Below are positions 33,653 through 42,780 of a stretch of 64,000 bases of DNA, piece by piece. The number at the start of each line of letters is the position of its first letter. Within the stretch, counting starts at the first letter, position 1. The notes under the pieces are model-generated. The model was not told the origin of the DNA, made no database searches, and saw only the letters and a list, made by a program, of their open reading frames with translations. The DNA comes from Eutrophobius brisbanensis (GTDB lineage Bacteria > Pseudomonadota > Gammaproteobacteria > Eutrophobiales > Eutrophobiaceae), in contig JAYPQE010000003.1 in NCBI GenBank assembly GCA_038131795.1, forward strand, positions 1,984,001 to 2,048,000. Reading direction: 5' to 3'. The position numbers and the translations under genes were made by a program.

Positions 33653-34213
33653 ATGAAACAGATAGATTTGACCAATCAATTATTAATCGCAATGCCGGGT
33701 CTATCCGATCCTAATTTTCATCAGACCGTTACCTATATATTCTCTCATAATGAAAATGGCGCAATGGGGATTGTAATCAACCGCCCTCTAAATATGGACC
33801 TGGGTGAAATTTTTGACCAGATGCAACTGGCATCTGATATCTCCGGCATTGATAAAATTCCTGTTTTTGATGGCGGGTCTGTTAAGACCGATCGCGGTTT
33901 TATCCTTCATAAGCCCGATTCCAGATGGCAATCATCCATCAAGGTAAGCGAAAACATAGAAGTCACCACGTCCAAGGACATACTGGAGGCAATTTCAAAC
34001 GGCACAGGGCCTGCAAAAAAATTGATTGCCCTGGGCTATGCTGGATGGGGCGCAGGCCAGCTTGAACAGGAAATGATGGAAAACTGTTGGCTGAATACCC
34101 CGGCAAAGTCCGATATCATTTTTGATGCGCCTGCAGAGATGCGCTGGGAATATGCTGCATCCACCCTGGGCATAAACCTTCACAACCTGTCATTACAAGC
34201 CGGTCACGCGTGA
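33653..34213 (+). CDS. yqgE: YqgE/AlgH family protein (UPF0301)
   Basis: Small cytosolic protein of unknown molecular function; AlgH was named for an effect on alginate in Pseudomonas. I take the ATG at 33653 (186 residues) over a TTG at 33632, because MKQIDLTNQLLIAMPGL is the family N terminus. Typical stretches are GIVINRPL (about 40-47) and the glycine-rich GYAGWGAGQLEQEM (about 125-138). Its stop overlaps the ruvX GTG start (GTGA), so the pair is translationally coupled, as in other gammaproteobacteria. Confidence 0.94.
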   Translation: MKQIDLTNQLLIAMPGLSDPNFHQTVTYIFSHNENGAMGIVINRPLNMDLGEIFDQMQLASDISGIDKIPVFDGGSVKTDRGFILHKPDSRWQSSIKVSENIEVTTSKDILEAISNGTGPAKKLIALGYAGWGAGQLEQEMMENCWLNTPAKSDIIFDAPAEMRWEYAASTLGINLHNLSLQAGHA

Positions 34214-34638
34214 CACAGGAAGTTACGTTAATCTGCTTTGATTTCGGAAAAAAAAGGATTGGGGTAGCAGTTGGCCAGACGTTAACGGGTACTGCATCAC
34301 CACTGTGTACCATTTCGACCAGTCGGGGACAACCCGACTGGAATGCCATCACCGATATAATAAATGCCTGGCAACCTAGCGCCCTGGTTGTGGGTAAACC
34401 CCTGAATATGGATGGTACAGGACAAAAAATGACAACCGCAGCAAACCGGTTCGCAAAAGACCTGGAGGAAAGACATAAGCTACCTGTTTTCCTGGCCGAT
34501 GAACGGCTATCAAGCTATGAGGCCCGTTGGCGCAAAAACTCTGATATTGATCTTGACCCGGTTGCTGCCCAGGCAATTCTGGAAACATGGCTGGCAGAAA
34601 ATTCAGGGAAAGTGATCAAAGGTGATATAATCAGCTAA
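34210..34638 (+). CDS. ruvX: Holliday-junction resolvase-like / pre-16S rRNA nuclease YqgF
   Basis: RNase H-fold nuclease needed for 16S rRNA 5' maturation in E. coli. The 142 residues match the family. Catalytic acidic motifs are FDFGKKRIGVAVG (about 9-21) and DERLSSYEA (about 97-105), with the VGKPLNMDG loop between them. It starts with GTG overlapping the yqgE stop. pyrR follows 20 bases later, giving the conserved order yqgE-ruvX-pyrR-pyrB. Confidence 0.95.
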   Translation: MTQEVTLICFDFGKKRIGVAVGQTLTGTASPLCTISTSRGQPDWNAITDIINAWQPSALVVGKPLNMDGTGQKMTTAANRFAKDLEERHKLPVFLADERLSSYEARWRKNSDIDLDPVAAQAILETWLAENSGKVIKGDIIS

Positions 34639-34658
34639 AACTGACATGTCTAATACCA

Positions 34659-35168
34659 ATGAATGATAAGGAAATTGATCAGCTTTTGGATGAAATGTCC
34701 AAAAACCTCGATGAATATATCAACACCAATCATCATACAGATCCTCTTATTATCGGAATTCATACTGGTGGCCACTGGATCGCCAGTAAACTTAACCAAC
34801 GGCTAACTCAGCCCCTGCCACAAGGTGAACTGAACATTGCGTTCTACCGGGACGATTTCAGCAGGATCGGCATGCACCCCCGTGTAGAGCCCTCCAAACT
34901 CCCCTTTGAAATTGAAGGCAGGCACATAATTCTAGTGGATGACGTGCTTCATACCGGCCGTACTATACGGGCAACAATGAATGAAATTTTTGATTACGGC
35001 CGCCCGGCCACCATCACGCTTGCGGTTCTGGTGGAGCGAACAGGCCATGAATTACCTATCAAGGCCGATATCGTCGGAAAATCATTGCAGCTAAAACCGT
35101 CTGAACATGTTAAGCTCCTTGGCCCAGAACCACTGGCTCTGGAGATAAAACAACAGCATGACGGCTAA
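34659..35168 (+). CDS. pyrR: PyrR, uracil phosphoribosyltransferase / pyrimidine regulator
   Basis: PRPP-binding protein. In Bacillus it regulates pyr attenuation, while in gammaproteobacteria it is mostly seen as a UPRTase homologue. The 169 residues match PyrR. The PRPP loop ILVDDVLHTGRTIRA lies at about 91-105. The SRIGMHPRVEPS segment is the PyrR flap region. I could not see a PyrR-binding leader upstream, so an attenuation role here is unsupported. It overlaps pyrB by 11 bases, strongly linking it to aspartate transcarbamoylase expression. Confidence 0.95.
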   Translation: MNDKEIDQLLDEMSKNLDEYINTNHHTDPLIIGIHTGGHWIASKLNQRLTQPLPQGELNIAFYRDDFSRIGMHPRVEPSKLPFEIEGRHIILVDDVLHTGRTIRATMNEIFDYGRPATITLAVLVERTGHELPIKADIVGKSLQLKPSEHVKLLGPEPLALEIKQQHDG

Positions 35169-36129
35169 TACAATTCAACTGGATAACCAGGGCCGCCTAA
35201 AACATTTCCTTTCTATTGAAGGTCTGGACAAGACCATTCTTAATGACATCCTCGATTATGCCGAATCTTTCGCCGGCGTTTCCGGACGTGCTGTCAAAAA
35301 AGTCCCGCTGCTAAGGGGGAAAACAGTTATCAATCTCTTTTTTGAACCCAGCACTCGTACCAGCACAACCTTTGAGCTTGCCGCAAAGAGGCTCTCTGCA
35401 GACTTGTTAAACCTTAATATGGCAACCTCTTCCACAACCAAGGGGGAGTCCTTACTGGACACACTACAGACCCTTGAGGCCATGCACAGCGATATGTTTA
35501 TCGTCCGTCATGCCAACAGCGGCGCCGCGCACTTTATCGCAGAACATGTTGGGCCTCATATCAGCGTCATAAATGCCGGCGATGGACAACATGCCCATCC
35601 TACTCAGGCAATGCTGGATATGTTTACCATTCGCCGGCATAAACCTGATTTTGATAATTTAAAGGTAGCCATTGTCGGTGATATTTTACATTCCAGGGTT
35701 GCCCGATCAGATATTCACGCACTCAAGGCCCTGGGGGTTAATGATGTGCGGGTCGTCGGTCCCAAAACACTCATGCCGGCAAATATAGAGCGGCTGGGGG
35801 TTACGGTTTATGACAACCTTGGCGAAGGGCTGGATAATGTGGATGTAGCCATCATGTTACGGCTGCAGAAAGAACGCATGATTTCTGCAAACATCCCAAG
35901 TGAACGGGAATATTTTCAACGGTACGGACTAACATTCGACAGGTTGAGGGTGGCCAGGCCCGATGTCATCGTAATGCACCCAGGCCCTATAAATAGAGGA
36001 ATCGAAATAGACTCCAGCGTGGCCGACAGTAAACAATCCGTAATTCTACAACAGGTAAGCCATGGCATTGCCGTGCGTATGGCTGTCATGGCTATGACCA
36101 TGGGCAACAACCCAGGGGACAACAGTTAG
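35158..36129 (+). CDS. pyrB: Aspartate carbamoyltransferase catalytic chain
   Basis: Condenses carbamoyl phosphate and aspartate, the first committed pyrimidine step. The 323 residues include the carbamoyl-phosphate motif FEPSTRTSTTFELAAKRL (about 62-79), HPTQAMLDMFT and the aspartate-binding HPGPINRG near the C terminus. The N terminus is slightly extended, as in class A enzymes that assemble with the inactive dihydroorotase PyrC'. That partner is the next gene and starts directly after the pyrB stop. No pyrI regulatory chain is present. Confidence 0.96.
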   Translation: MTANTIQLDNQGRLKHFLSIEGLDKTILNDILDYAESFAGVSGRAVKKVPLLRGKTVINLFFEPSTRTSTTFELAAKRLSADLLNLNMATSSTTKGESLLDTLQTLEAMHSDMFIVRHANSGAAHFIAEHVGPHISVINAGDGQHAHPTQAMLDMFTIRRHKPDFDNLKVAIVGDILHSRVARSDIHALKALGVNDVRVVGPKTLMPANIERLGVTVYDNLGEGLDNVDVAIMLRLQKERMISANIPSEREYFQRYGLTFDRLRVARPDVIVMHPGPINRGIEIDSSVADSKQSVILQQVSHGIAVRMAVMAMTMGNNPGDNS

Positions 36130-37401
36130 ATGGCTGGCATCAGGATAGAAAACGCAAGAATCATTAACCCGGACACGTCACGTGACGAAGTCGGCGTCCT
36201 TTGTATAGATGGCGAGCGTATTGTTTCAGAAGATTCACTAAAATCAGCAGATACAATTATTGACGCAAACGGGAAATGGGTTTGCCCCGGGGTTGTTGAT
36301 CTATGTGCCTATATGAGCAAACCAGGCCAGGACTTTAAAGCATCATTTGCCAATGAAGCGAAGGCTGCGGTTGCTTCAGGTATCACCAGCATTGCGTGCC
36401 CACCGGACATTCACCCTTTAATTGACAACCCTGCGGCTGTTGAGCTGATATTACGCACTGCCGCTGATACTGGTAATGTGAAAATCTTTCCCATAGGCGC
36501 ACTAACAGAAGGGCTGGCTGGAGAACGGCTGGCAGAAATGTATACATTGAAACAGGCCGGTTGTATTGCTGTTAGTAATGCCACAAAACCGCTGTTAAAT
36601 AACGAAATATTTCGCCGCACACTGGAATATGCCGCCAGCACAGATCTCACTGTCTTTTATGCGCCTGAGGATCCCTGGTTAAAAAACAACGGCACAGTCA
36701 ATGAAGGAGAAATCAGCACTCGCCTTGGCCTGCCGCCTGTTCCACATACTGCAGAAACAGTGGCCGTCAGTACCGCATTGTTATTAATGGAACAAACCGG
36801 CGCAAAGATACACCTTACCAGCCTCTCTACGGCGCGATCTGTTGATATGGTTCGCAAAGCAAAGGCAGAGGGTCTGCCTGTATCTGCTGGCGTAGATATC
36901 TGCCACCTCTTTCTCACTGACATGGATGTAGACAACTATCATGCCAATTGCCACCTTGTTCCACCATTACGTGGTTTAGAAGACAAAAATGCCCTTTGGA
37001 CAGGCGTCCTTGATGGCACAATAGATGTAGTTTGTTCTACACATCAGCCCATCAGTCTTGATGCCAAAGCGGTGCCCTTCACATCAACCCCTCCGGGCGC
37101 CTCTACCATAGAAATGTTTCTGCCTTTATTCCTCGATTTCTTGTCCAAGAATAAAGTAAATCCGGTTAGTGGACTTGGTATGGTCACTAGAAATGCTGCC
37201 AGGATTATTAACCGCCCACTGGGCTCTTTGAGTCCCGGCAGTATCGCTGACGTGATAATATTTGATCCAGATATAAGCTGGGTAGCAGATATCAGTAAAC
37301 TCACTAGTAATGGGAAAAGCACTCCCTTTGCTAACTGGCAACTGCAGGGCAAGGTAAGCCATACCATCATTGATGGGGTCTTGGTCTATCAGATTGACTA
37401 A
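36130..37401 (+). CDS. pyrC': Dihydroorotase-like PyrC' (catalytically inactive ATCase subunit)
   Basis: Dihydroorotase homologue that probably has a structural role in the ATCase complex. The 423 residues are full length. The zinc motif D-x-H-x-H of active enzymes is replaced: the equivalent GVVDLCAYMSKPG (about 55-67) has D57 but C59 and Y61 in place of the two histidines. The lysine expected to be carbamylated is not evident either. In Pseudomonas this pseudo-enzyme is required for stable class A ATCase dodecamers. It begins right at the pyrB stop. A functional pyrC must exist elsewhere in the genome for pyrimidine prototrophy. Confidence 0.92.
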   Translation: MAGIRIENARIINPDTSRDEVGVLCIDGERIVSEDSLKSADTIIDANGKWVCPGVVDLCAYMSKPGQDFKASFANEAKAAVASGITSIACPPDIHPLIDNPAAVELILRTAADTGNVKIFPIGALTEGLAGERLAEMYTLKQAGCIAVSNATKPLLNNEIFRRTLEYAASTDLTVFYAPEDPWLKNNGTVNEGEISTRLGLPPVPHTAETVAVSTALLLMEQTGAKIHLTSLSTARSVDMVRKAKAEGLPVSAGVDICHLFLTDMDVDNYHANCHLVPPLRGLEDKNALWTGVLDGTIDVVCSTHQPISLDAKAVPFTSTPPGASTIEMFLPLFLDFLSKNKVNPVSGLGMVTRNAARIINRPLGSLSPGSIADVIIFDPDISWVADISKLTSNGKSTPFANWQLQGKVSHTIIDGVLVYQID

Positions 37402-37469
37402 CAGTTATTGGTCATCGCGCCTGTATTGCAATAATACAAATAGCCTTTACAAATGATAAAGTTTTACAA

Positions 37470-38351
37470 ATGCCAATAAGCCATAGCAGAGATACTATTA
37501 ACCTTGAACAGTCCGAGGTCCTTTTTCAGGAAGCGTACCCCCAGGACCAGTACGTTATTCGTCTGAACGCACCGCTAACGGCAGCACAAGCCAGACCCGG
37601 CAACTTTGTCCATATTCAATGTGATAGATCAATACCACTACGACGACCCATGTCAATTATGCGGACTGACCCCTCTGGCGGGTGGATAGACATTATGTAT
37701 AAAGTCCATGGCAGGGGGACCGAGTTATTGGCCAGGAAACAACGCGGAGAGGTCTTGAGTTTACTGGGCCCCATAGGTATACCGTTCAAAATGTCAGATT
37801 ATAAACATCTGCCGCTACTGATTGGTGGAGGCGTTGGTATCCCCCCCATGATCTTCCTTGCTGAACACATAAAGAACCTGCAAGGTGATTGCAGACCTTT
37901 TGTAATTGCGGGCTCGGAGATTCCCTTTCCCTTTACACCCATCCCATCAAAAATCATGATAAGCGGTATACCAGAAGGCACTATAGCCGGCATGCCGTTA
38001 ATGGAAGACTGGGGTATTGCCAGTCGACTTACCAGCAAACAGGGATACGCTGGATGCTATGATGGATTTGTTACAGATCTGGCAAGAAAATGGCTTGATT
38101 CTCTCGGTCCGGACACATTGAAAGAGGTGGAGATATTCAGTTGTGGTCCCACACCCATGTTACAGGCCGTTGCAGAGATGGCCCATGACTATCAGCTACC
38201 TTGTCAGGTCTCACTGGAAGAGTATATGGCATGTGCAGTGGGGGGATGCGCAGGGTGTACAGTACTGGTAACGACCGAGTCAGGTAAGGCAATGAAACGC
38301 GTGTGTGTGGATGGCCCGGTATTTGAGGCCAACGCCGTATTCCCTGGATAG
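37470..38351 (+). CDS. pyrK: Dihydroorotate dehydrogenase electron-transfer subunit (PyrK-like)
   Basis: Flavin and iron-sulfur subunit that links class 1B dihydroorotate dehydrogenase to NAD. The 293 residues include a ferredoxin-reductase-like FAD domain with RRPMSIMRT (about 53-61), a nucleotide-binding GGGVGIPPM (about 117-125) and a C-terminal [2Fe-2S] site. Its ligands are C255, C260, C263 and C279 (C-x4-C-x2-C-x15-C), as in PyrK. The usual pyrD catalytic gene is absent; the next gene is a convergent TonB receptor. It lies 68 bases after pyrC', within the pyr cluster. A related oxidoreductase subunit is a less likely alternative. Confidence 0.85.
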   Translation: MPISHSRDTINLEQSEVLFQEAYPQDQYVIRLNAPLTAAQARPGNFVHIQCDRSIPLRRPMSIMRTDPSGGWIDIMYKVHGRGTELLARKQRGEVLSLLGPIGIPFKMSDYKHLPLLIGGGVGIPPMIFLAEHIKNLQGDCRPFVIAGSEIPFPFTPIPSKIMISGIPEGTIAGMPLMEDWGIASRLTSKQGYAGCYDGFVTDLARKWLDSLGPDTLKEVEIFSCGPTPMLQAVAEMAHDYQLPCQVSLEEYMACAVGGCAGCTVLVTTESGKAMKRVCVDGPVFEANAVFPG

Positions 38352-38366
38352 ATCAGCTAATGGTTT

Positions 38367-40433
38367 TTAGAAGGTGTACCTGGCTGAAACACCGCCATGA
38401 AAATTCCGTTGCGGAGCCGGCTCAAAAAAACGACCAAAACCACCATTGAGACGCACATTGGAATTATATTTCTCATTAAACAGATTATTGACGCTCAAAT
38501 ATGGCATGACTTGCCACTGATCAATCTCTTTCTTATAACCTAGCTGAAAATTTGAAACCGTATAGGAATCAGACTCAACAGTATTGGAATCATTAGCGTA
38601 GAAACTGTCGATATACAACAGGTCCAAAACGCTGAATATCCCATAAGGGCTATCATATCTGAGTTCTGCGTGAAGTTGCTGGTCCGGCACGCCAGGTATT
38701 TTATTACCGGTGAAGTTTGCTGTTGTGGTACGAAACCGCTGGTATTCGGCATCAATGGCACTATAGACCAGGCTGGCGGACAGTATAGGCAGGATTCTCG
38801 CAGTGATACCTGCTTCCAGGCCTTCCCGCAGTGACCTCCCTGCATTTCGAAAAAATGTACGGCCGGTAAAGCCATCCTCTTCAAATGGGACCAGTTCGTT
38901 ATCCACCTCTATCCTATAAACAGCAAACTCATATTCAAAAGGAATCCTTGTGTCAAAAGAACCTTTGGCGCCCACCTCTATATTATTAGCTACCTGACTC
39001 TTAAGATCCCGGTTAAACCCTCCACCATCAGGGTTGGCGAACTCTGTTGTGGTTGGGGTTTCAAATGCAGTTGAAAAATTAAAATATACATTGACCCACT
39101 CATCCAGGTCCCATAACAGCCCAAATCTTGGGCTGAACTTGTTAAAGCCTTTACTGCCAGAGTCATCACCAGAATTATTGGCAAGGAAATTGTCTGATAC
39201 TTCAAAATCGATATCATCAAATCTTGCGCCCAGGGTAATCTGAAGATTATTTAATATAGCAAACTCACTTTGCATATACATACCTTTACTTAATACTTCT
39301 TCCAGCTGATCAAATGTCAGTTCCCCCCGAATACCACCTTCCTCGTTAACGAATCGTTGCCTGTCGTCTCGTTGATAATCAACATCAAAACCGGCGATAA
39401 ATCTCAGTGTATAATCCATAATCTCCTGAGAGTATGTATATTGGCCACCTCCGCCGATAAAGGTCCGGTCAAACTGTACCTGGCCCCCGTTGCTTTCTGC
39501 CACTCCGCCTTCAAACGGCAATCTGTTGCCAAAATCCAGAAAGGTATAATAATTTTTAAACAGTATTTCATGGCCCTCCGCCAGAGAACGTCTATACGTC
39601 AGGCCTAAACGTTGCTGACTTCGCTCCTCACCACCATTAAATAAAATATTCCTGTCACGCCCTTGAGTGCGATCAGCTTCCACTTCTGCCGCATTCAATG
39701 CGCCCGGATCACCCATATCAGGTATATCCAGAATATTGAATGTGGCCGTCAGTTCACCCTTATCATCTATTTGATATTTAATTTTTGAATTAAATGAATT
39801 ACGGTCAACATAGGAATGACCCCTGAAGCCATCGAGATCAGTAATGGATCCGCTTAAGAGATAATTAAATTTTTCGTGTTGCCCGGCGGTCTTAAGTTGA
39901 TATTTTTGCAGGCCGTATTCGCCTATGGTTATCCTGCCTTCTGCATAAGGATCTTCTGTCCCGTCTTCAGTGATGATGTTTATCACCCCCCCGGATGCAG
40001 TCCCATACAGTGAAGATGAAGGCCCTCTGGCCACCTCTATACGCCTGGCTGAGCCAAGATCAATCTCATCAACGTTTCCCTGGCCGTCCGGCATGGTGGC
40101 CGGCACCCCGTCTATGATTACCTTTATGCCCCTGATACCGAAAGCCGAGCGCGCGCCAAACCCCCGTATAGATATCCGTTGGGCCTGTGAAAAGTTATGA
40201 CTGTTCTGCAGAAATACCCCCGGGACTCTTTTCAGGGACTCTTCCAACGTTAATTGTTGCTGACCTGTCTGAATGATTGAGCCATCCACACTGCTCACGG
40301 CTGCCGGGACATTTCCAATTTCGATTTCACCACGCGTCCCCGTGATGACCAGCTCTTCCATTTGGTTCTGCGCCGTTACCATATTGGCATGAAAAATACT
40401 TATTAATATAAGTGTGTTCAACAATACCTTCAT
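38367..40433 (-). CDS. TonB-dependent outer-membrane receptor
   Basis: Outer-membrane beta-barrel importer energised by TonB. A signal peptide covers about residues 1-21 and is followed by a TonB box-like EELVITGTR (about 26-34). The plug domain (about 35-155) has the usual SIRGFGAR and VEVARGPSS-type motifs (here RIEVARGPSSSLYG). The barrel fills the rest, ending with the aromatic C terminus SARYTF. The protein has 688 residues and looks intact. Substrate is not predictable: it resembles broad iron/siderophore receptors by eye. A TonB transducer is encoded about 5 kb away on the other strand. The upstream gap to the third pilus ATPase is only 52 bases, so read-through transcription is possible. 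Confidence 0.92.
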   Translation of the reverse strand: MKVLLNTLILISIFHANMVTAQNQMEELVITGTRGEIEIGNVPAAVSSVDGSIIQTGQQQLTLEESLKRVPGVFLQNSHNFSQAQRISIRGFGARSAFGIRGIKVIIDGVPATMPDGQGNVDEIDLGSARRIEVARGPSSSLYGTASGGVINIITEDGTEDPYAEGRITIGEYGLQKYQLKTAGQHEKFNYLLSGSITDLDGFRGHSYVDRNSFNSKIKYQIDDKGELTATFNILDIPDMGDPGALNAAEVEADRTQGRDRNILFNGGEERSQQRLGLTYRRSLAEGHEILFKNYYTFLDFGNRLPFEGGVAESNGGQVQFDRTFIGGGGQYTYSQEIMDYTLRFIAGFDVDYQRDDRQRFVNEEGGIRGELTFDQLEEVLSKGMYMQSEFAILNNLQITLGARFDDIDFEVSDNFLANNSGDDSGSKGFNKFSPRFGLLWDLDEWVNVYFNFSTAFETPTTTEFANPDGGGFNRDLKSQVANNIEVGAKGSFDTRIPFEYEFAVYRIEVDNELVPFEEDGFTGRTFFRNAGRSLREGLEAGITARILPILSASLVYSAIDAEYQRFRTTTANFTGNKIPGVPDQQLHAELRYDSPYGIFSVLDLLYIDSFYANDSNTVESDSYTVSNFQLGYKKEIDQWQVMPYLSVNNLFNEKYNSNVRLNGGFGRFFEPAPQRNFHGGVSARYTF

Positions 40434-40485
40434 TTCATAACCCCGACGTGGTTCGTCTATTGGAACTATAGTTCATTAATTGTGA

Positions 40486-41544
40486 TTAACCAAAGTTAAT
40501 CTTGGCCTCCAAGTTGGTCCTTGAATCAGCATTGCTAAGTGCTTCTTCAAGCTCGATCCTGCCTTCCTTGTACAAATTATGAAGCGCCATATCAAAAGTC
40601 TGCATACCTTTTTGCCCGCTTCCTTCCATGGCTTCTTTTATCTGCTCGATTTCACCTTTCAGGATCAATTCAGCAATGTGCGGGGTATTAATCAGAATCT
40701 CAATAGCCGCACAGCGTTTGCCATCAACAGCCAGGACCAGCCTTTGCGAGATGACCGCCCGCAAGTTGAGAGACAAGTCCATTAATAACTGTTTATGCAG
40801 CTCCTGGGGAAACATGTTAATGACACGTTCCATGGCCTGGTTTGCATTATTGGCATGCAATGTGGAGATGGCCAGGTGTCCGGTGTTGGCCAATTCAAGT
40901 GCTGCCTCCATGGTGAGTCTGTCACGGATCTCACCAATAAGAATAACATCCGGGGCCTCACGTAAGGAGGCCTTCAGGGCATTGGCATAAGATAATGTAT
41001 CGACACCCACTTCACGCTGATTCAAAATGGACTTTTTATTGGGGTGACTGAATTCAACCGGGTCTTCAATAGTCAGAATATGGCCGGACTGGGTTTCATT
41101 GCGATGATTTATCATGGCCGCCAATGTTGTCGACTTTCCTGAACCAGTGGCGCCCACCATCAGTATGAGTCCGCGCTTATGGCCAATTAATTCTTTCAAG
41201 ACATCAGGGACGCCAAGCTGTTCTGTTGTTGGGATTTCACTTGGAATTCGACGCAAGACCATACCCACTTCACCGCGTTGCTTGAAAACATTGACACGAA
41301 AACGGGCTGATCCATCGGGCATGGGAATGGCAAAGTCACATTCCATGGTGTCTTCAAACTGGGTTATCTGGTGTTCATTCATAATGCCGTATGCCGCAGC
41401 CTTGCACATTGCGCCATCCAATACGGTCTTGCCAACCGGTGTCGCCTTACCTTCCAGCTTGACTTTAACCGGGGAGCCTACGGTAAAAAACAGGTCTGAG
41501 GCATTTTTCTCAACCACTAATTTAAGATAAGGCAGTATATCCAT
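40486..41544 (-). CDS. Third PilT/PilU-family type IV pilus ATPase
   Basis: Hexameric ATPase of the retraction-motor family. The 352 residues keep Walker A GATGSGKST (about 130-138), the Asp-box and Walker B VILIGEIRDR, and the His-box TGHLAISTLHA. The N terminus (YLKLVVEKNASDLFFTVG) and C-terminal NADSRTNLEAKI stretch resemble PilU more than PilT, so it is probably a PilU duplication. It is last in a run of three such genes on this strand, 30 bases after pilU. All catalytic motifs look intact. A specific role distinct from PilU cannot be assigned. Confidence 0.9.
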   Translation of the reverse strand: MDILPYLKLVVEKNASDLFFTVGSPVKVKLEGKATPVGKTVLDGAMCKAAAYGIMNEHQITQFEDTMECDFAIPMPDGSARFRVNVFKQRGEVGMVLRRIPSEIPTTEQLGVPDVLKELIGHKRGLILMVGATGSGKSTTLAAMINHRNETQSGHILTIEDPVEFSHPNKKSILNQREVGVDTLSYANALKASLREAPDVILIGEIRDRLTMEAALELANTGHLAISTLHANNANQAMERVINMFPQELHKQLLMDLSLNLRAVISQRLVLAVDGKRCAAIEILINTPHIAELILKGEIEQIKEAMEGSGQKGMQTFDMALHNLYKEGRIELEEALSNADSRTNLEAKINFG

Positions 41545-41573
41545 TAAAAAAATCTCCTGGTGTCAAATGTACG

Positions 41574-42743
41574 CTATTTCATCATGCCTGAATTTTCTTC
41601 TTTGTCTTCTTCAAGACTGAGATGGTCCAGTCCTGCCATCTTGTCGCTTTCCTTTGAGTCCTTGCCCTCCAGCTTAATCTTAAGCCGTAGTTCGTTTACG
41701 GAATCTGCATTTCTCAAGGCCTCTTCATAAGAGATCTTGTCGGCCTGTTGCAGGTCAAACAGTGCCTGGTCAAAGGTTTGCATCCCCAATTCCCTGGACT
41801 TGGCCATAATAGCTTTTATCTCATGCACTTCACCTTTAAGGATCAAGTCAGAAATTAATGGGGAATTAAGCATGATTTCAATGGCGGCATGCCTGCCTTT
41901 ACCATCAGGCGTCTTCACCAGACGCTGAGAAATAATCGCCTTCAGGTTCAATGACAGGTCCATTAACAGCTGGGTACGGCGTTCTTCCGGAAAAAAGTTG
42001 ATAATACGATCCAGCGCCTGGTTGGAGCTGTTGGCATGAAGGGTGGCCATGGCCAGGTGTCCAGTCTCAGCAAAGGCTATACCGAATTCCATTGTGTCAC
42101 GATCCCGGATTTCACCCAGCAGGATTACGTCCGGCGCCTGCCTGAGGGTGTTTTTCAAAGCTATTTCCCAATCATCGGTATCGACACCCACTTCACGTTG
42201 CATAATGATGCAATTCTTATGCTGGTGAACATATTCAATTGGGTCTTCGATAGTAATGATGTGACCATAACTATTCTGGTTTCGATAATCGATCATCGCG
42301 GCTAATGACGTTGATTTACCGGATCCCGTGCCCCCAACCATGATTATCAAACCATTCTTCGCCATGACTACGTCTTTTAATATTTCCGGCAGTTTGAGTT
42401 TGTCGATATTCGGGACCTCGGTCTCGATGACACGCATGACCATGCCGCAAAAACTCTGCTGAATAAAGGCATTGACACGAAACCGTCCAATACCTGCCGG
42501 GACGACAGCAAAATTACATTCCTTTGTTGCTTCATATTCCTTTAACTGTCGGTCATTCATAATTGCATAGCATAGGGCCTTGGTGTTTTCCGGTGTCAGG
42601 GCTGTTTTTGACATCGGTTGCAATTTACCCTGAGCCTTCATCGCTGGCGGGAAACCGACGGTAATAAATAGATCAGACCCTTTTTTCTCAACCATAAGCT
42701 TGAGAAGGTCGCGCATAAATTTGATCGCCTGTTCTCTTTCCAT
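41574..42743 (-). CDS. pilU: Pilus retraction ATPase PilU
   Basis: Accessory retraction ATPase that works with PilT in twitching motility. The 389 residues fit PilU, longer than PilT because of a charged C-terminal tail rich in Glu, Asp and Lys (about 352-389). Walker A is GGTGSGKST near 135-143, Walker B is VILLGEIRDR and the His-box is TGHLAMATLHA. It lies 38 bases after pilT and 30 bases before a third family member, with the same orientation, so all three are probably one operon. Confidence 0.93.
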   Translation of the reverse strand: MEREQAIKFMRDLLKLMVEKKGSDLFITVGFPPAMKAQGKLQPMSKTALTPENTKALCYAIMNDRQLKEYEATKECNFAVVPAGIGRFRVNAFIQQSFCGMVMRVIETEVPNIDKLKLPEILKDVVMAKNGLIIMVGGTGSGKSTSLAAMIDYRNQNSYGHIITIEDPIEYVHQHKNCIIMQREVGVDTDDWEIALKNTLRQAPDVILLGEIRDRDTMEFGIAFAETGHLAMATLHANSSNQALDRIINFFPEERRTQLLMDLSLNLKAIISQRLVKTPDGKGRHAAIEIMLNSPLISDLILKGEVHEIKAIMAKSRELGMQTFDQALFDLQQADKISYEEALRNADSVNELRLKIKLEGKDSKESDKMAGLDHLSLEEDKEENSGMMK

Positions 42744-42780
42744 TACTCCCCTCGCATTACATTAGTCTAGGTAACATTAA

